64,000 bases of DNA from Rickettsiella massiliensis 20B (GCF_000257395.1 NZ_AJGC01000001.1:863640-927639), one strand, 5' to 3'; shown: positions 38,579 to 49,403, counted from the first letter of the stretch. The notes: generated by a model not told the origin, from the letters alone. Program-made: numbers and translations.

Positions 38579-38857
38579 CTATCCACCACTGACCGCGGGC
38601 TGAACGGCTTTTGAGTTGTGTGAGTCTGCAAGCGTTTGATTATTATTTTCTCTTCTCGATTTCGTTCCCCACTCTCCAGTATGAGGATTTCTATTGCCTT
38701 TCGTCGACCCATTATTATTGAAATTACCATCAGGATTACTGCGATAATGAGGCCTCACGGAAGTTCCATCTTTACGATGATAGCCGTGAACAAACACATC
38801 GCAATAAACGCTACATGAAATCAAACTGCAGAGTATAAATAAAATCCATTTTTTTAT
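38579..38857 (-). CDS. Small exported protein, no standard start codon
   Basis: The mature part (DVFVHGYHRKDGTSVRPHYR, SNPDGN, GEWGTKS) belongs to a common family of small exported proteins in phages and proteobacteria. In-frame upstream is a signal peptide KKWILFILCSLISCSVYC, preceded by ATA where ATG is expected, with GGAG placed correctly before it. The ATG has probably mutated to ATA. Otherwise the first usable start is TTG at 38824, which would remove half the signal peptide. Confidence 0.5.
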   Translation of the reverse strand: MKKWILFILCSLISCSVYCDVFVHGYHRKDGTSVRPHYRSNPDGNFNNNGSTKGNRNPHTGEWGTKSRRENNNQTLADSHNSKAVQPAVSGG

Positions 38858-39155
38858 TATTAAGTTCTCCTTTTATACTTAATATTATCGGACATTTATA
38901 ATGTTAGCATTTTAAACATACCAACTGAAACTCAAAAACAACGTGATTATTTGTAATAATAATCAAGTAAATTAGTGTATGTTTTTATTTAAAGCGGATC
39001 ACTATGAAAAGTAGAAGTGAATATACTCTCATCACAAAATAAATTTATTTTTAAAATAATTTAATTTATTTTTAAAAAAATTATGAAGGATATATAAAAT
39101 AATTAATCTTTAATTTATACTCAAAACTGCTACGCAAAAAATAAAAGGAGTTGGC
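38858..39155. other. Divergent intergenic region
   Basis: About 300 bp between the RecE/RecT block and the plus-strand coiled-coil genes; AT-rich, with an AAAGGAG site just before 39156. No gene seen. Confidence 0.4.
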
Positions 39156-41947
39156 ATGATTATTGAGACGTTAACCGCTTTTAGTGCAGGTAGATTCGTA
39201 TGGGAAACACTTGAAATTTTGCATTTGATTCATGTAGGCAAAATAAGTGGCAACGCGGCTTGTAAAGGGGTGGGTTCTATTTCACATCTTATGCAAGAAC
39301 AAATCAATAAATGGAAAAAACAAATAAATCCAGGCCGACAATGCGAGATAGAAGCAAAAACACCTTACTACTTTACATCAATTGACGATGATAATTATCA
39401 AAAAACTAAGGAAAAAGCTGATTCTTATTTGACTAAATTGAATCATAGTGTTGAGAGCTTAAAAAATGCAAAAATATATTTTTTAAAAATCTATAAAAGC
39501 GTAATACAACTCGCTGCCAAGGATAAGAAAACGTTCTTAAGTAATTTATTAGATTTTAAGATTAAATTTCAGTCATTCAAAGATGAATTGAACCAATTTT
39601 TATTGTCAATTGAAATACCACCCCGCCAACTATTGTATATCGCCAACTTATCAAATCAAAGATCAGGTTCAGGTGAGCTTGGAGTAATTGAAAAGTTTAA
39701 TGGATATTTAGAAGATATTAAAGCTTGCTTCAATGAGATGGAATACACAAAAAAAGATATGTTTGACAAGCTTAAAGAAGGGTTTATTCTCAATCCAGAA
39801 AGCGCAGATCTAAATCTTTCTGAACAATTCCAGCACAGTATTGATCAGCTATCAGAAATAATGCCTGCGATCCCACAAGAAAATACAAAATATCTGACGG
39901 TCCGTGAAGCTATGGTTGAAATATCCGCTGTATTTCAACAAACTGATTATAATAGAGGATCAGGTTGAAGAATGGGCGAGTAATCCAAACTGGTGGCCAT
40001 TACTTACTGAAGAGAAACAGATTGAAGTTGGGCAACGTATTTTTCTGCATGTAATGGATCAAAAAAAATTCTTCCGCGGATAAAAAATTACTGATCGCCC
40101 AAATTTTTCTGCGTCAGCATGTTTCAAAATATGCATTCGATCAAGCTACCATTGATTTATTAGCACATGAATTAGCTATACTTTTATGTGCTTTACAAAT
40201 CGAAAAATGTGAAAGTCTTATCGGTTATCTTAAGAAACTGGAGCTAGGCACGGTGTTACCCGATCAGGATCCTGATGGGCTACTCGAATGGCTCAAAACT
40301 AAAAGAATGGGGCAATGTCCAACTAAGTTGTTTATAGAAATCCTCGTCGAACCTTATTGTTTCAATAAGCTCTGCTTGGAATCAGCACTACCAAGACTTA
40401 AAGAAATTTTACCTGATGAATCTGCTGAAATACTGATTGAAAACTATAAAGAAAGCTCTTGGGGTTCCATCCGAGAAAAAAGTGATGCATTGATTCAGCT
40501 TTCGAAATCATTTAAGGTAAAACTGCTTCCGAGAGACTATATTTTAAAAGATAAACCATTCGAAAACACTCACGTCGTTTCTAAAATGATGCATCAACTA
40601 GCTGAAAAGCTAGTTAAGACTCTTGAGAGTTTAACAGGAGAATTAAAGAAGAACTATAATTCTTTAGATGGAAAGCTACTGGCCTTAACTATAAAACAAG
40701 AAGAAGTTTCTGAATTAAAACAAAATCAAGAGCATAAAAATGGTGTAGCACGCATCAAAAAATTCCATCAAATTATAAAAATAATTAAATCTCCATTACC
40801 TTTATAAAGCTAAAACAATTAATGAAAACGAAAAAAAGCAGCAAGTGGCTACGGTTGATGATTTATTGTACGTGATTTATAAAGGCCTTGATCCCAATGG
40901 AGTTTGTTTCTGGAAATCTTCTTCTTCGCAACCCCATTCTGAATGTAATCAACTCTTATATTATTTCTTACAGAATCAACAAGATGATTCTCGGGCAAAA
41001 GCTCTAGGTCGGCACCTTTATTTGGTAACTTGCTATCTTTTATTGACCGCCCTTTATTAGCGCTAGAAAATACACCTTCATCAGCAGTTCATTTCTCAGC
41101 AAAAAATGTGCTATCGATAGATGTTATTTTAAAAGATCCTAATAAAATATGTTCGATTTGTGATGATAGTAAAGCACTAAAAGAGGTGTCCCCAGAAAAT
41201 AAGCAAGAAGCTGAAACCGCTTTAAAACAATTGCAAAATTATCAAGTATTAGCTTTAACAAGAATTAATCCTAAGTACATTCACAAATTACCCTTTATTG
41301 AACAATTGAAACACTTAATTCAAAATTTATTTAAATCTACTTGGGAGATTAGACAAGAACGATTGGAGAGTGTACGAATATTTATTGGAGATTTATGCAC
41401 CGTATTATCCTTAGAGGATACTGAAATCATTAGCCACGCTTTAAATAATTTTAAAAGAAATTATGATGGTCGGTATAATCAAGCCAAAAATGTATATAAA
41501 AGTGTCTTATATAAGATCATGCTCAGGTTAGTCTCTGGCCCTATTGCAGAACTTATAAGCCATTTTCCGGTACAGGAACAAAAACAGTTCAGAATAGAAG
41601 AAAATAAAAGCGAATTGCAAGAAACTATAAATGAATTAAGAGAACATGTAAGTGAGTTAATAAAAGAAAGAGAAGAAGCTGCAGAAACTTCCAAAGAATC
41701 GGAAGCGAAACGATTGCAAGCTCAAACGAAGTTAAATAAAGTCAATGCGAAATTAAAAGTAGTCGAGATGAAATTAAAGGAAGTCCAGGCAAAATGATTG
41801 CAAGATCAAGCGAAGTTACAGGAAGTCGAAGCTAAATTGGATAAGTTATTGACTCTTTCAAATCAACAACCTGAACCTGCATCAAACTCTTTGAGATCCG
41901 ATGCAAATACGTCGGAAAATAGTCATACTCGTTTCTTTAAATCTTAG
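39156..41947 (+). pseudogene. Large coiled-coil, effector-like protein, broken in several places
   Basis: AAAGGAG-preceded ATG begins MIIETLTAFSAGRFVWETLE. The reading continues through at least five breaks: a shift at ~39955 (to EDQVEEWASNPNWWPLL), one in an A8 run at ~40068 (to LLIAQIFLRQHVSKYAFDQA), a stop at ~40807, a shift at ~41010, and a C-to-T nonsense TGA at 41795. Repaired, it is ~925 residues. The last third is heptad-rich (LQETINELREHVSELIKERE) and ends SNSLRSDANT...RFFKS. The tail matches the next gene. No signal peptide; a translocated effector is plausible. Confidence 0.6.
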
Positions 41948-41976
41948 TTAAAGGAGGAGGAAGTGCCTAGGAGGAT

Positions 41977-43586
41977 ATGTTGAGTCAATTATTGAATCAA
42001 ATGGATGCGTATCTATCCAATAGACCCTTTAAACGTCGTTGGTGGTCGAAAAGATGGAAATCCTATATGACCATTCATCCTCCTTTAAGCGAGGAGGCTC
42101 CTTTATGGAAGCGGAATCTAGATGAACTTCGTTCATTACGTTTATTTGATCTAACTCCAGAAGAACTGGGTCGAACAATAGAATGCTATTGGAAAATGCC
42201 GCGTTGGCGCCGTTGGTTTTCTTATTTTGGGATGAATAAGAAGATTGATGTTTGGAACTACTATCAACGTTGTTTAGCCTATCAAGCGGTACGTCCCGAT
42301 CATTTGGAACAAGCAAGCGTAGTGATGCCGAGCGCGCATACGTCATTCTTCAATAAATTAGCATTATGTTTGTATCAATACCATGTCAGATTTGAAACTT
42401 ATTTAGAAAAATATTTACATCATCCGCAGTGGACAGAACAACATTTTTTAGAGGAAATTAAAGCTCATCTGCCTCAATTAGACAAAATATTTTTAACGAA
42501 GCTGTCTAAATATTTAAAAAATATAGAAAAGGAAGGAGAACGATTTGCTCTAAAACAACAAGCTGAACAGGAATATCAGCAAGTCAAGGTGATTATGTTT
42601 CGTTATTATCATCAAAGGTTAACTAACTTTTTTTCACAGCCATTGCCAGGAAATCTTATCCCAGAGAGAGCCAATGAAGTGATTCAAGACGAGGAGTGGG
42701 AGGATCTAGAAAAGGATGTGTTAGAGCCTAATTTAGAGTCGGATCGAGCGTATGTCATGGTGGTTGTTCCGGATTCTTCACAGCCCGTGTCTTCTTCGTC
42801 CCCATTGCCTGTCCCGAGGGAAGAACATAAAAATGAAATTAATTCATTAGGTGAGGCTACAGAAAGAATAAAAGAACAAAGACAATGCTTAGAATCATTG
42901 GTAAAAAAGATGCGCTACAAAAAGTGGAAGATCTATTACAGACTAGCTTCAATCAATTTAAAACGATCATTGAGTTACATTTGGGATATTGTGAAACGGT
43001 GCTTGCAGAGATTAAGGGTAAGCCAAATGATTTAGATCATTTACAGAGCCAATTAAAACCATTATTTAAGGGAGGGATATTATTATTTCACCCCGATCAT
43101 ATGATAAGTTCAATGTCTTCACAAATGATGAGGGCCCTGATCTGTCGTTACAGTCAATGTTACATAGAGCAAAGTCGGTACTATTTAAATAAATTTAAAA
43201 ATTACCCTCTGCGTATTAAAGAATTTTGTAAGGATTCACAGACCACGTTTGAAAGACAATCCTCAGAGGACTGGTTGGATATTACACGTCGTATTGAGGA
43301 ATTAGAAAAGACAATCAAAGACTTAGAGCAATCATTCAAGGATCTGAAACAATTATGCATAGAATTCAAAAAGAAACAATTACAAGATGAAGAAAAGTTA
43401 AATGAAGTCGAAGCGAGAGTAAATGAAGTGAAAGCGAAGCAATTACAAGATCAAGAAAAGTTAAATGAAGTCGAGGTGAAAGTAGATAAGTTATTTATTT
43501 TATCAACTGAAAAATCCACATCAAATTCTTTGAGACCGGATGAAAACACCCCGGCAAGTAGTCAGAGTAACTTTTTTAAACCTTAA
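41977..43586 (+). pseudogene. Coiled-coil protein ~535 aa, one frameshift, tail like previous gene
   Basis: ATG at 41977 after AGGAGGAT (MLSQLLNQMDAYLSNRPFKR). The first frame goes to ~42900; the second (to 43586) continues KKDALQKVEDLLQTSFNQFK. The shift lies in an A6 run. Notable are an acidic/Pro-Ser linker (SSQPVSSSSPLPVPREE) and a C-terminal coiled coil with a repeated unit KQLQDEEKLNEVEARVNEVK / KQLQDQEKLNEVEVKVDKL. The tail SNSLRPDENTPASSQSNFFK is shared with the gene before it. The last residues (FFKP/FFKS) put hydrophobic residues at -3/-4, as in Dot/Icm signals. Confidence 0.6.
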
Positions 43587-43612
43587 CTGGAGCCTGTAAC
43601 TTGGCTAGCACT

Positions 43613-43640
43613 ATTAAACTGTCTAGATTAAACTGTCTAG
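43613..43640 (+). repeat. 14-bp tandem repeat, two copies
   Basis: ATTAAACTGTCTAG twice in a row, just after the second coiled-coil gene. Confidence 0.6.
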
Positions 43641-43835
43641 ATTAAAAGCTATCTTTATTTTGGATCAGCAACGTTTTAATTCCATTAGCCTCATGAACCC
43701 AAGCAACTTTAGTCAGAGGTCTTTTTGTGTAATGCCCTTTTAGGGTTGCCCTTGGAATGGCCATTACTACTCAGGCTAGTTGGTAGTTCATTTTCTGTTT
43801 TTTCCTTCTATTTTTCAGGATAGAGCAAAAATAGC

Positions 43836-44087
43836 TTGTGAGATGCGTGAGATTTGTGAGATCGTGACAAGCCCTTTAAAATCAAGATCTCAAAAGCCAT
43901 CTTCTCTCACAACTTCATTTCTTCCATTTGTGAAATTTGTGAGATCATGTTTATTTTATGTACAATTAATTAGATTCCTCACATTCCTCACAATCTATAA
44001 AACAGTTACCGTGAGAGGAAATATAGTAAAAATACGATTAAAGCAATAAGTTATATTAGTCTCACAAACCTCACGTCTCTCACATGC
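43836..44087. other. GTGAG iteron array, candidate replication origin
   Basis: About eleven copies of a TTGTGAGAT-like unit in 250 bp. There are three direct copies 9 bp apart at 43837-43861, an inverted one at 43904, and two at 43929-43945. Two inverted copies lie at 43977-43994, one direct at 44011, and three inverted at 44061-44084. Spacing of 9-10 bp places units on one face of the helix. It lies right beside the end of the primase-helicase gene. Origins of P4-like elements have this layout: iterons bound by the element's own primase-helicase. Confidence 0.6.
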
Positions 44088-44095
44088 CCTTTTCG

Positions 44096-45794
44096 CTAAT
44101 CCCCCATTTTTTCTGCTTTCTTAGACCCAATAATATTAGAAGAAAAATGATATAAGCGCGCTGTCTTGCCTAACGCGGGAACATAAATTGAAGCATCTAT
44201 TTTGCCATTTGATGGATGTTTCACTAGGAAACCTTTTCTTAATAACAGTGCTGTCACTGCCTGAGGCTCAAAACCTTTGCAAATCTCTTTTCTATATGTT
44301 TCTGGAAAAACGTAATAATCACCTGAGGTGGGTTTATGTTGTGACTCATCCTCAAATCCAGCTCTATTACTTTTTGGGGATGATTTTGTAAAAAAGGGCT
44401 CAAAGCGCGATGATTGAGATAAAAAAATATGACGAACTTGTTCTAATATTTTGTGTTTCTTCTGAAGAGCTAATACCGGCTTCTCTATTATCTTTAAACC
44501 ATGACTCAAAACAGGCAATACCGGCTTGTGTAGCATTTTCTATCTTCCAACCTGTAATATCCCATTCTGAAGCTAACGTACCGGCCAAGGTTACTAAAGC
44601 AAATCGCTCTACAACGCGCTTAACTTGACCATGAGCTTTTTCACCTTTTACCCGCTCTAAGAATTTCAGTATTATTGCCTCTCTTAATTCTCTAATTCGG
44701 GCCTTATCTTCATTAACTAAACGCGTTAAAAAGGCATCCATAGCACTGCCATAATATTGCTGACATTGTTTCTTGAGGTGGTTAGATAAACTTGCACCCT
44801 CTTTAAAGTCGTGTAATACATCAAATACACCATGACCCTTATTTGCATCTGCCGAGATATTGACCGAACGAATTTCTTGACCTGCTTTAATGATTTGTCC
44901 AGTTGATTCCAGATGGGATTTTAATGACAACTCGCCACTCGTTAGAAAGAGTAAACGCCAATAGTGCCTATTTCTCGCTTGTCCTGTTTTAAAAGCACGT
45001 GATTTACTTTGACCATTCGCTAGCATGTAAAACACCTCGCCGGCAATACGAGGGTTAAGTTGCGATAATTCATCCAAAATAAGTAACGCATGATTATGTT
45101 GCGCGGCTAAACCTTCTAAGGCATTATCCGTAGCACGGAGATTATGCACATACTGTTCTCCTCCATACACCGAAGCCGCTACCGCTAATAGCGTACTCTT
45201 TCCGATACTACTTTCCCCTAGCAGATGAAAACCGCCACTTTCTAAGCTTAATAAACCCACTAAAGGACCTGCAAAGGCAAGTGAAACCGCGAAAGTAAGT
45301 CGCGTGTTATTAATACATAACGAGGCAATATTATTTTTCCAGTCCTTTAAACAGCCAGATTGTCCATAATTATGTAAGGTATAATCACTTTGATAGAGTA
45401 AAGTTTCTTTAGCGTTAGTTTCAGCCGGACTATATACTTTAGCCGGTAATACAAACGATTGCTCGTACCAGCCTGTATGAGAAACACAACGCACTTTAGT
45501 TTCTACCTGGGTTGTCCCAATATATTCTAGAAGATATCTTCTTTGTTTTTGTCCGGTATGGAGATTAAGACCTAGACGTAATAGCTCACTTATCGCTTGC
45601 TCACCATTTCCTTTTAAATAGGTATCAGGCATATTCCAACAATGAAACTGTCCATCTGCATCACTAAACTCTAACATACGCCCCCAGTTCTCATTATTAG
45701 GGTCACGAGTTAAGGCTGTTATTTCTAATCTTGCACAAAGCCAGATAGGTAATTTTCCTTCTTCTTTACAATAAAACACTCCGTCATCTTTCAC
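44096..45794 (-). pseudogene. DUF927 helicase/ATPase of the island replication module, frameshifted
   Basis: DUF927 proteins are P4-like superfamily III-type helicase parts. Present: FHLLGESSIGKSTLLAVAAS (Walker A), HALLILDELSQLNPRIAGEV (Walker B), YMLANGQSKSRAFKTGQARN and LLFLTSGELSLKSHL. After SSEETQ the frame shifts at ~44455. The correct C-terminus is in the other frame (KILEQVRHIFLSQSSRFEPF, YYVFPETYRKEICKGFEPQA). GTG start at 45794. The codons upstream (KLKLPLVNPLSLAATVVPFC) are also open, in the frame of the Toprim part after an A-run shift, so this may be one protein with the Toprim part. Confidence 0.82.
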
Positions 45795-45844
45795 CTCAAG
45801 CGGGCAAAAAGGAACGACTGTAGCTGCTAGGCTGAGCGGATTGA

Positions 45845-46405
45845 CTAAAGGTAATTTAAGCTTCTGGAAGGTTTTAAGCGATCAACATCGACCCAAGCCA
45901 CTTGACAGCCTAATGCTTGCAGTTCGGCCGTAACATTCTCTCGATACCTCATTCCTGACTCATCCAAATCGCAAAAAAAGTTAATCTTTCGATTGGCCAG
46001 AGGTGTAAAATCAGTCGTATTGACTGAACTAGCAGAGCCCGATGTTGTCGCTAATAACCCGTAAGTTTCTATAGCCTCTACACAGCTTTCCCCTTCACAG
46101 AACCAAATAACCTCATTACCTCGCTCAACTAGCTCAGGCAAGCGATATAAGGGCTTGCCTTGATTAAATTTAGGTTCTCCCAGAGTATAATTTTTTCGTT
46201 CGTTATCGTAGTGAAAAGGCCTTATCCACTTTTTACCGGTGCTAAAGTTCTTGAGACGGATCTTTAAAAATGCGATGGATCTATCTTTATTACAATAAAC
46301 ATGCGTGCCTATGTGTTTATAATCAATAAATAAGCCTTTTAGTTCATTTTTTGCAAACTGATTAATTAAATCTTCGGTAATTTCTTGTGTGGGTAAATTA
46401 TTCAT
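45845..46405 (-). pseudogene. Toprim-domain primase part, possibly fused to the DUF927 helicase
   Basis: Toprim core visible as EVIWFCEGESCVEAIETYGL (catalytic Glu) and KINFFCDLDESGMRYRENVT (DxD-like). The N-terminal part (FLKIRLKNFSTGKKWIRPFH) is typical of phage-satellite primases. At VDRLKP the frame ends shortly in a stop at 45845; a one-base change in the AAAA there would read VDRLKTFQKLKLPLVNPL into the DUF927 gene. Overlaps the CHC2 gene by 8 bp. Confidence 0.75.
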
Positions 46406-46787
46406 ACTTCCATGCTCCTAGTTCAGTGACCGCTTTCGTGAACTTAATTCCGTGTAAACGCATGTGAAACGTGAGAACGTTTCCTCCTCTTGCACCACAA
46501 CTAAAACAAAAGAACATCCCATGTATTAAATTAACAGAGAAAGAAGGAATTTTGTCAGGATGAAACGGACAAAGTGCCGTGGCTTGTTTTTCTTGAGGAT
46601 AGAATTTCTTTAACACCTCCGTGTAATATTCACGAGGGCTAGGAAGCAAGTTTGGATCAAATTGTCGTCGTTTTTGATTAGAAAGTGGTGTTAATGTCTG
46701 CCTTGAGGTAGCATGGTAATGTGTTTGGTATTTATGAAAGGGCTGAGTACGGCGAATACCCGGTCCTTTGCTGTTTTTAGACATCAT
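46398..46787 (-). CDS. CHC2 zinc-finger primase subunit
   Basis: DnaG-type CHC2 zinc ribbon: CPFHPDKIPSFSVNLIHGMF followed by FCFSCGARGGNVLTF supplies Cys, His, Cys, Cys. Start at ATG 46787 (MMSKNSKGPG) after GGAGG rather than upstream, since that part overlaps the previous gene. At ~129 residues it supplies only template binding; Toprim and helicase are the following genes, so primase functions are split over three frames. Confidence 0.8.
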   Translation of the reverse strand: MMSKNSKGPGIRRTQPFHKYQTHYHATSRQTLTPLSNQKRRQFDPNLLPSPREYYTEVLKKFYPQEKQATALCPFHPDKIPSFSVNLIHGMFFCFSCGARGGNVLTFHMRLHGIKFTKAVTELGAWKYE

Positions 46788-47058
46788 TATTAGCCTCCTT
46801 CTTCCTACCCAAATAGAAATACTGACCAACACGATGTATTACTCCATTGGTATCAGGTTCATCTACCCAGTACGTTATAATAAAATGGCCTTGCTCTCTT
46901 AATTCTAAAGTCCTTCCTGATGGGTATAATATTCCTAATTTATCTCTAGCCTCTATAGTAGAAAGTTTAGAATTAACCGAAAACCATTTTAAAATTTTTT
47001 CCCTCTGATTAGACAGAAAATTACTATAATCAAATACTGTTTTGTAATGTTTAGGCAT
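46777..47058 (-). CDS. Helix-turn-helix protein (HTH_39-like), 93 aa
   Basis: The pattern LSTIEARDKLGILYPSGRTL followed by ELREQGHFIITYW is that of small winged-helix proteins found next to primases in satellite elements. The ATG at 47058 (MPKHYKTVF) is preceded by GGAG six bases away, inside the end of the AlpA gene; it overlaps the CHC2 gene start by 11 bp. Likely regulatory. Confidence 0.7.
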   Translation of the reverse strand: MPKHYKTVFDYSNFLSNQREKILKWFSVNSKLSTIEARDKLGILYPSGRTLELREQGHFIITYWVDEPDTNGVIHRVGQYFYLGRKKEANNDV

Positions 47059-47257
47059 TATCATCTCCATGATTAAAAATAGGTTCGCGAGTCATAACCC
47101 ACTTTTCAAACTCCTCTCGTAACCAGCCCACTGAGTGGGTAGAGAGTTTTCTGCGTTTAGGAAATTGGCCGTTGCGTTCAAGTCGCCAAATAGTAGTGCG
47201 ACTTAAACCTGTTGCCTTTTTTATATCAGGGAAACGTAGTAAATAAGGTTGATCCAT
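47051..47257 (-). CDS. AlpA-family transcriptional regulator
   Basis: 68 residues with LLRFPDIKKATGLSRTTIWR, the recognition-helix pattern of AlpA/excisionase-like proteins, and GWLREEFEKWV at the end. GGAGG before ATG. First gene of the replication operon; AlpA proteins in P4-like islands activate the integrase or act in excision. Confidence 0.85.
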   Translation of the reverse strand: MDQPYLLRFPDIKKATGLSRTTIWRLERNGQFPKRRKLSTHSVGWLREEFEKWVMTREPIFNHGDDNA

Positions 47258-47465
47258 AATAATCCTCCATGCATCTTAAAAATTGAATGAAGCATAAAGA
47301 ATTACATAAAAAACACTGATAAAAACAGAGGGTTTATTACCCTCCCCCTGAAATTTAAGCAGATATTAAGGGGGAGGGGGCTTTATTTCCTACTATAAAA
47401 ATAGTGGTTTTATTAAAAAATTAGGGGGGCTCTCTTTCGCTCATTTCTCCTAATAAAGAATTACT
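47258..47465. promoter_or_regulatory. Upstream region of the replication operon
   Basis: AT-rich with G and C blocks: two stretches of the form CCTCCCCCT and AGGGGGAGGGGG (47343-47381) make an inverted repeat that could be a terminator for the gene at 47466-48024 or an operator. No gene. Confidence 0.4.
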
Positions 47466-48024
47466 TTAAAGCTGCTTGCGCGGTCTATTACCACCCGCTT
47501 TAAGCTTATCTGGCCTTATATATTTATCCATAAATTCAGCTTCTTCTTTCCCAGTACCGTATTTTTTTACAATATTTGCTTGTATAACCTCTTGTATAGG
47601 ACGCGTTATTTGATCGCGCTTTACATAATATTCAATATATAAATCATATAATCTTTTCATTCTTATCTGAACTTCTCGTGACATTTGCTTATAAGATTGA
47701 GCAATCTCTTCTAATTCTTGTTCTACCTCCGAAGTTACTTTTATTTGTTCTTGTTTAAGAAAACCGTCAATCTCTCTTTCATTAATCCATACATCTTTAA
47801 TTCCCAAAAGCGGCGCATATTCTGGGATAGTTTCTGTTATAAAACCCATTCCCATCCGCTGTTGCGCCTTCGCTAATACAATTTTAGGGTATTTTTCTTG
47901 TGTTTTTAATATAAAGCTTAATATTTTCTTTACTTGCCTCCATCAGCAGTCGATTAGCAATATGTTCATATTGGCTATATTTTACCGTTAGCAAAATTAA
48001 ATCATCCTTATTAACATCAAGCAT
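47466..48024 (-). pseudogene. Hypothetical island protein, ~185 aa, frameshifted
   Basis: ATG at 48024 after GGAG reads MLDVNKDDLILLTVKYSQYE, HIANRLLMEASKEN. Near 47905 the frame changes to KTQEKYPKIVLAKAQQRMGM, then ETIPEYAPLLGIKDVWINER and EIAQSYKQMSREVQIRMKRL. Soluble, charged. It sits between the integrase and the replication operon, where such islands often have an accessory replication or control gene. Family not recognised. Confidence 0.5.
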
Positions 48025-48043
48025 CAACTCTTCTCCTTATTTA

Positions 48044-49273
48044 TTAAGTTGAGATAACTTCCCATAGTTTTAATCCCCAATCTTCTATGGCTTGTCGTTT
48101 TTCTTTGTCGTAGCTATGGCGGTCATAAATCGCGGTAACACCTTTTTCAACATGGTTTAAAAGCTTGCTCACTACCAACCGTGAAATACCTAGGCTAGCA
48201 ATATGACTTGCCGCGGTACGGCGTAAATCGTGCGGTGTAAAGGGTTTAACAGAGTCAAGAACTTGCAGATTCTTCAAAAGGGCATGATCAACAGCCGAAC
48301 CCGTTAGAGGTTGATTTCCAACACGGGAAGGAAATAACCAAGATGTATGTCCAGAATATTTTTTTAACTCTGTTAACAAAGAAATAGATAATTTTGACAA
48401 CGGTACACGGTGACTATTTCGATTTTTTGCCTTATGGCTAGGAATCGTCCACCAACCTGTATTGAAATCTATTTCTTGCCACTCTGCAGACACAACTTCT
48501 CCTTTTCTTTGAGCCGTAGCTAACTGTAGCTTTAAAACTAGCTTAATTAGCTCAGAACAATTAAACTTATCTAAACAAGTCCATAATGTGTTTATTTCTT
48601 CAAAAGAAAGTACTCGATCCCGTTGATTCTCCAATGCAGGCGCTTTCAAATTGTAACAGGGAGTTATAGGTAATATCGAGCGCTCGACTGCAAAGTTAAA
48701 CATTTTACGAATAACAGCTAAGGTTCTATTTGCTGAAATCGGAGAACCTCGCTCAATCACTTTGTCTAATAAAGAAATAACATCATGTTTCTTGATATCT
48801 TTAGCTTTTTTCTTCCCCCAAGAAGAAAGTACATCTTTCTTTAATATACGCTCGTCTTCTTTCCAAGAGCGCTTACGTTTTTTAGCCCATTTTTCTAAAT
48901 ACTCTTCAACAAGACCAGGAATAGTCTCAGCATTTATTGATGCTAACTGAGTTGCTCTTTTAATTACGTTCGGGTCTTTCCCTTCAGATAATAAACGTAA
49001 AGAGTCAAAATGCTTTTTTCGTGCCTCAGTCAAAGAAACAATAGGATAAGCTCCTAATGTCATTCTTTTTTTCTTTCCTTCAAAGTGATAAAGGAAAATC
49101 CAAGATTTTTGACTAGAAGGAAAAATTCTAATACCAAACCCTTGGCCACTTTTTTCCCTTACGTCATAACGTTGTGGCTTTGGCTTAAGGGATTTAATTA
49201 GCTTATCTGTAAAACGAGAATTTTCTTTTTGGGGTTCCTCTCGGGGTTCCTCTCGGGGTTCCTCTAATGACAT
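48044..49273 (-). CDS. P4-type tyrosine integrase of the island
   Basis: Site-specific recombinase. N-terminal DUF4102 arm-binding domain (FTDKLIKSLKPKPQRYDVRE, GFGIRIFPSSQKSWIFLYHF, MTLGAYPIVSLTEARKKH), SAM-like core, and the catalytic set: Arg in LATAQRKGEVVSAEW, His-x-x-Arg in FTPHDLRRTAASHIA, and Tyr in KGVTAIYDRHSY. Intact at ~409 residues. The start is ATG 49273 (MSLEEPREEP); GTG 49282 is also possible. The unit EEPR is repeated three times from a 12-bp DNA repeat. Transcribed inward from attR. Confidence 0.92.
   Translation of the reverse strand: MSLEEPREEPREEPQKENSRFTDKLIKSLKPKPQRYDVREKSGQGFGIRIFPSSQKSWIFLYHFEGKKKRMTLGAYPIVSLTEARKKHFDSLRLLSEGKDPNVIKRATQLASINAETIPGLVEEYLEKWAKKRKRSWKEDERILKKDVLSSWGKKKAKDIKKHDVISLLDKVIERGSPISANRTLAVIRKMFNFAVERSILPITPCYNLKAPALENQRDRVLSFEEINTLWTCLDKFNCSELIKLVLKLQLATAQRKGEVVSAEWQEIDFNTGWWTIPSHKAKNRNSHRVPLSKLSISLLTELKKYSGHTSWLFPSRVGNQPLTGSAVDHALLKNLQVLDSVKPFTPHDLRRTAASHIASLGISRLVVSKLLNHVEKGVTAIYDRHSYDKEKRQAIEDWGLKLWEVIST
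49231..49266. repeat. 12-bp tandem repeat, three copies, in the integrase start
   Basis: GGGGTTCCTCTC three times (the last ends CTA). It encodes EEPR-EEPR-EEP. A similar pair lies near attL at 32094-32115. Confidence 0.75.
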
Positions 49274-49403
49274 GGCAAGCACCGTATTGTTATGAAATTA
49301 GATGAAACACTATAATACAATAACTATTTTTTTTATGATATAAAAATAGAGTTTTTAAGAATAGTTGGAAACGTAATAGAAAACATTGAAACAAGAATAT
49401 GCC

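Noticed and set aside
43070..43110. HPD tripeptide in the second coiled-coil protein (LLFHPDHMISS), reminiscent of a J domain
   Set aside because: The flanking helices lack the J-domain pattern (basic helix II, QKRAA-like helix IV); a chance match is likely.
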